DNA from: Phycisphaerales bacterium
GTDB taxonomy: Bacteria > Planctomycetota > Phycisphaerae > Phycisphaerales > UBA1924
Assembly: GCA_029212425.1 (NCBI GenBank)
Contig: JARGNC010000144.1
Location: 1-6,073, forward strand
DNA: 6,073 bases
Direction: 5' to 3'
Positions within the stretch are counted from its first letter, which is position 1, and each line of letters begins with the position of its first letter. Shown here in pieces: positions 5,432 through 6,073 of the stretch. The notes beneath the pieces are model-generated. The model did not search any database and had not been told where the DNA came from. It worked only from the letters and a program-made list of their open reading frames with translations. Made by a program: the position numbers and the translations under genes.

Positions 5432-6073
5432 TCAGTCTTGGACACCCAACGCACGATTGATCTCTTCTTTGAGCGATTCGAGCTGGGAATCGGTGTAGAG
5501 GGGGAAGCTCCATGTTCGATCATTCGCGATCTCGTATTCCGCTCTTGATCGCTGCGCATTCTTCGATGCTTCTTCGAGCTCGTCGAGTTGTTTCGCATGC
5601 TTCGCGTTCGTTTCATCCAACAGTTGGTGAAGCTTTCGGAACAATGCCGCGGTCTTTTCGGATTCATCCGCTTTCTTGGATTGCTCGATCTGCGCGACCA
5701 GTTCTTGTTTTTTGCTCTCCGCTTCCTGATCCCCAAGCATCGCGGGCGAATGTTTCGCGTGATGCGCTCTCCATGCTGCTTCATCTGGATCGATTGCTGT
5801 GTTCGCGTGCAGACTGAGTTTCATCGTCGCGCTCACGCCTGCGATGGGTGAGAGCGGAATGCCTTGCCAGTCCTGAAGCCAACGCTCGGTGATGCGGTCG
5901 TAGCTGTACCCCCCGGTGCCGTGGATGAAAAAATCTGAAACAAACGCACGCATGATCGCGGTCATCAACAGTCCACGCGGAACCAGATTGCTGCGATCAA
6001 AGCCCTGCTGATCAGGTTGGATGCTCACTGGTTCCCGCCCGGTCCCTTCGAACCTCCATAGCGGGAGTTCGAT
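5432..6073 (-). CDS. Uncharacterised protein, C-terminal 213 residues (5' end beyond the right edge)
   Basis: I do not recognise a named domain. The frame is open to the right edge, so this is the C-terminal part of a longer protein; an internal GTG at 6028 is an unlikely start because IELPLWRFEG, read upstream of it, continues coding in style. Near residues 32-69 of the visible part is PRGLLMTAIMRAFVSDFFIH, then GTGGYSYDRITERWLQDW. Its pattern FIHGTGGxxYDxxTE recalls, from memory, uncharacterised proteins of planctomycetes. Residues about 115-182 are highly charged and Lys/Glu/Ala-rich (for example SKKQELVAQIEQSKKADESE) and predict a long coiled coil. The tail RTWSFPLYTDSQLESLKEEI ends at VQD. 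No signal peptide or membrane segment is visible. It lies 17 bases upstream of the binding lipoprotein gene in the same direction, which suggests an operon, but shared function is only an inference. Confidence 0.8.
   Translation of the reverse strand: MELPLWRFEGTGREPVSIQPDQQGFDRSNLVPRGLLMTAIMRAFVSDFFIHGTGGYSYDRITERWLQDWQGIPLSPIAGVSATMKLSLHANTAIDPDEAAWRAHHAKHSPAMLGDQEAESKKQELVAQIEQSKKADESEKTAALFRKLHQLLDETNAKHAKQLDELEEASKNAQRSRAEYEIANDRTWSFPLYTDSQLESLKEEINRALGVQD

Noticed and set aside
5415..5513. Upstream ATG at 5513 for the binding lipoprotein
   Set aside because: It would overlap the preceding gene and place 33 non-signal residues ahead of the lipoprotein signal peptide, making export unlikely.
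5432..6028. GTG at 6028 as the true start of the uncharacterised protein
   Set aside because: The same frame stays open to the window edge with plausible protein sequence upstream, so the real start most likely lies outside.
1..6073. CRISPR array, insertion sequence, prophage or other mobile element
   Set aside because: No regularly spaced long repeats, transposase or integrase motifs, terminal inverted repeats or target duplications were seen; codon and base usage look uniform across the genes.

Overview
The window is an ordinary chromosomal segment of moderate GC content with no insertion sequence, integrase, tRNA or CRISPR array. Most likely it comes from a marine or free-living planctomycete of the Phycisphaerae type. 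That is an inference from three things: a secreted multi-domain peptidase ending in a two-repeat dockerin-like tail, a glutamate-cysteine-ligase-like protein of a type I associate with Bacteroidetes and planctomycetes, and a partial protein that recalls uncharacterised planctomycete proteins. No marker gene is present to prove the taxonomy.

Layout, left to right. (1) The left edge holds the N-terminal 222 residues of a minus-strand GCS2-family protein, which continues outside the window. (2) A divergent intergenic stretch of about 370 bases follows, with no recognised RNA or gene. (3) A large plus-strand gene encodes an exported M14 zinc carboxypeptidase with propeptide, complete catalytic set, beta-rich C-terminal modules and a terminal dockerin-like pair of calcium loops. 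(4) The next 286-base gap holds a G/C-tract hairpin with a T-run (likely intrinsic terminator), three TTAGACC repeats, a -10-like box, and a palindrome that resembles a Fur box. (5) A plus-strand heme oxygenase-like gene follows. (6) Converging on it, on the minus strand, is a lipoprotein of the iron/heme/B12 substrate-binding family. (7) Seventeen bases upstream of that lipoprotein gene is the end of an uncharacterised protein with a coiled-coil C-terminal half, which runs off the right edge.

The most coherent biological story is in the right half. A putative Fur-regulated heme-degrading enzyme sits tail to tail with a metal-chelate/heme-type ABC binding lipoprotein, which suggests a small heme- or iron-scavenging locus. 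Neither the permease nor the ATPase of the transporter is in the window. The heme oxygenase-like protein has a divergent distal-helix motif (GACNG), and the operon partner of the binding protein is not of known function. The carboxypeptidase on the left is an independent unit that probably digests extracellular or periplasmic protein.
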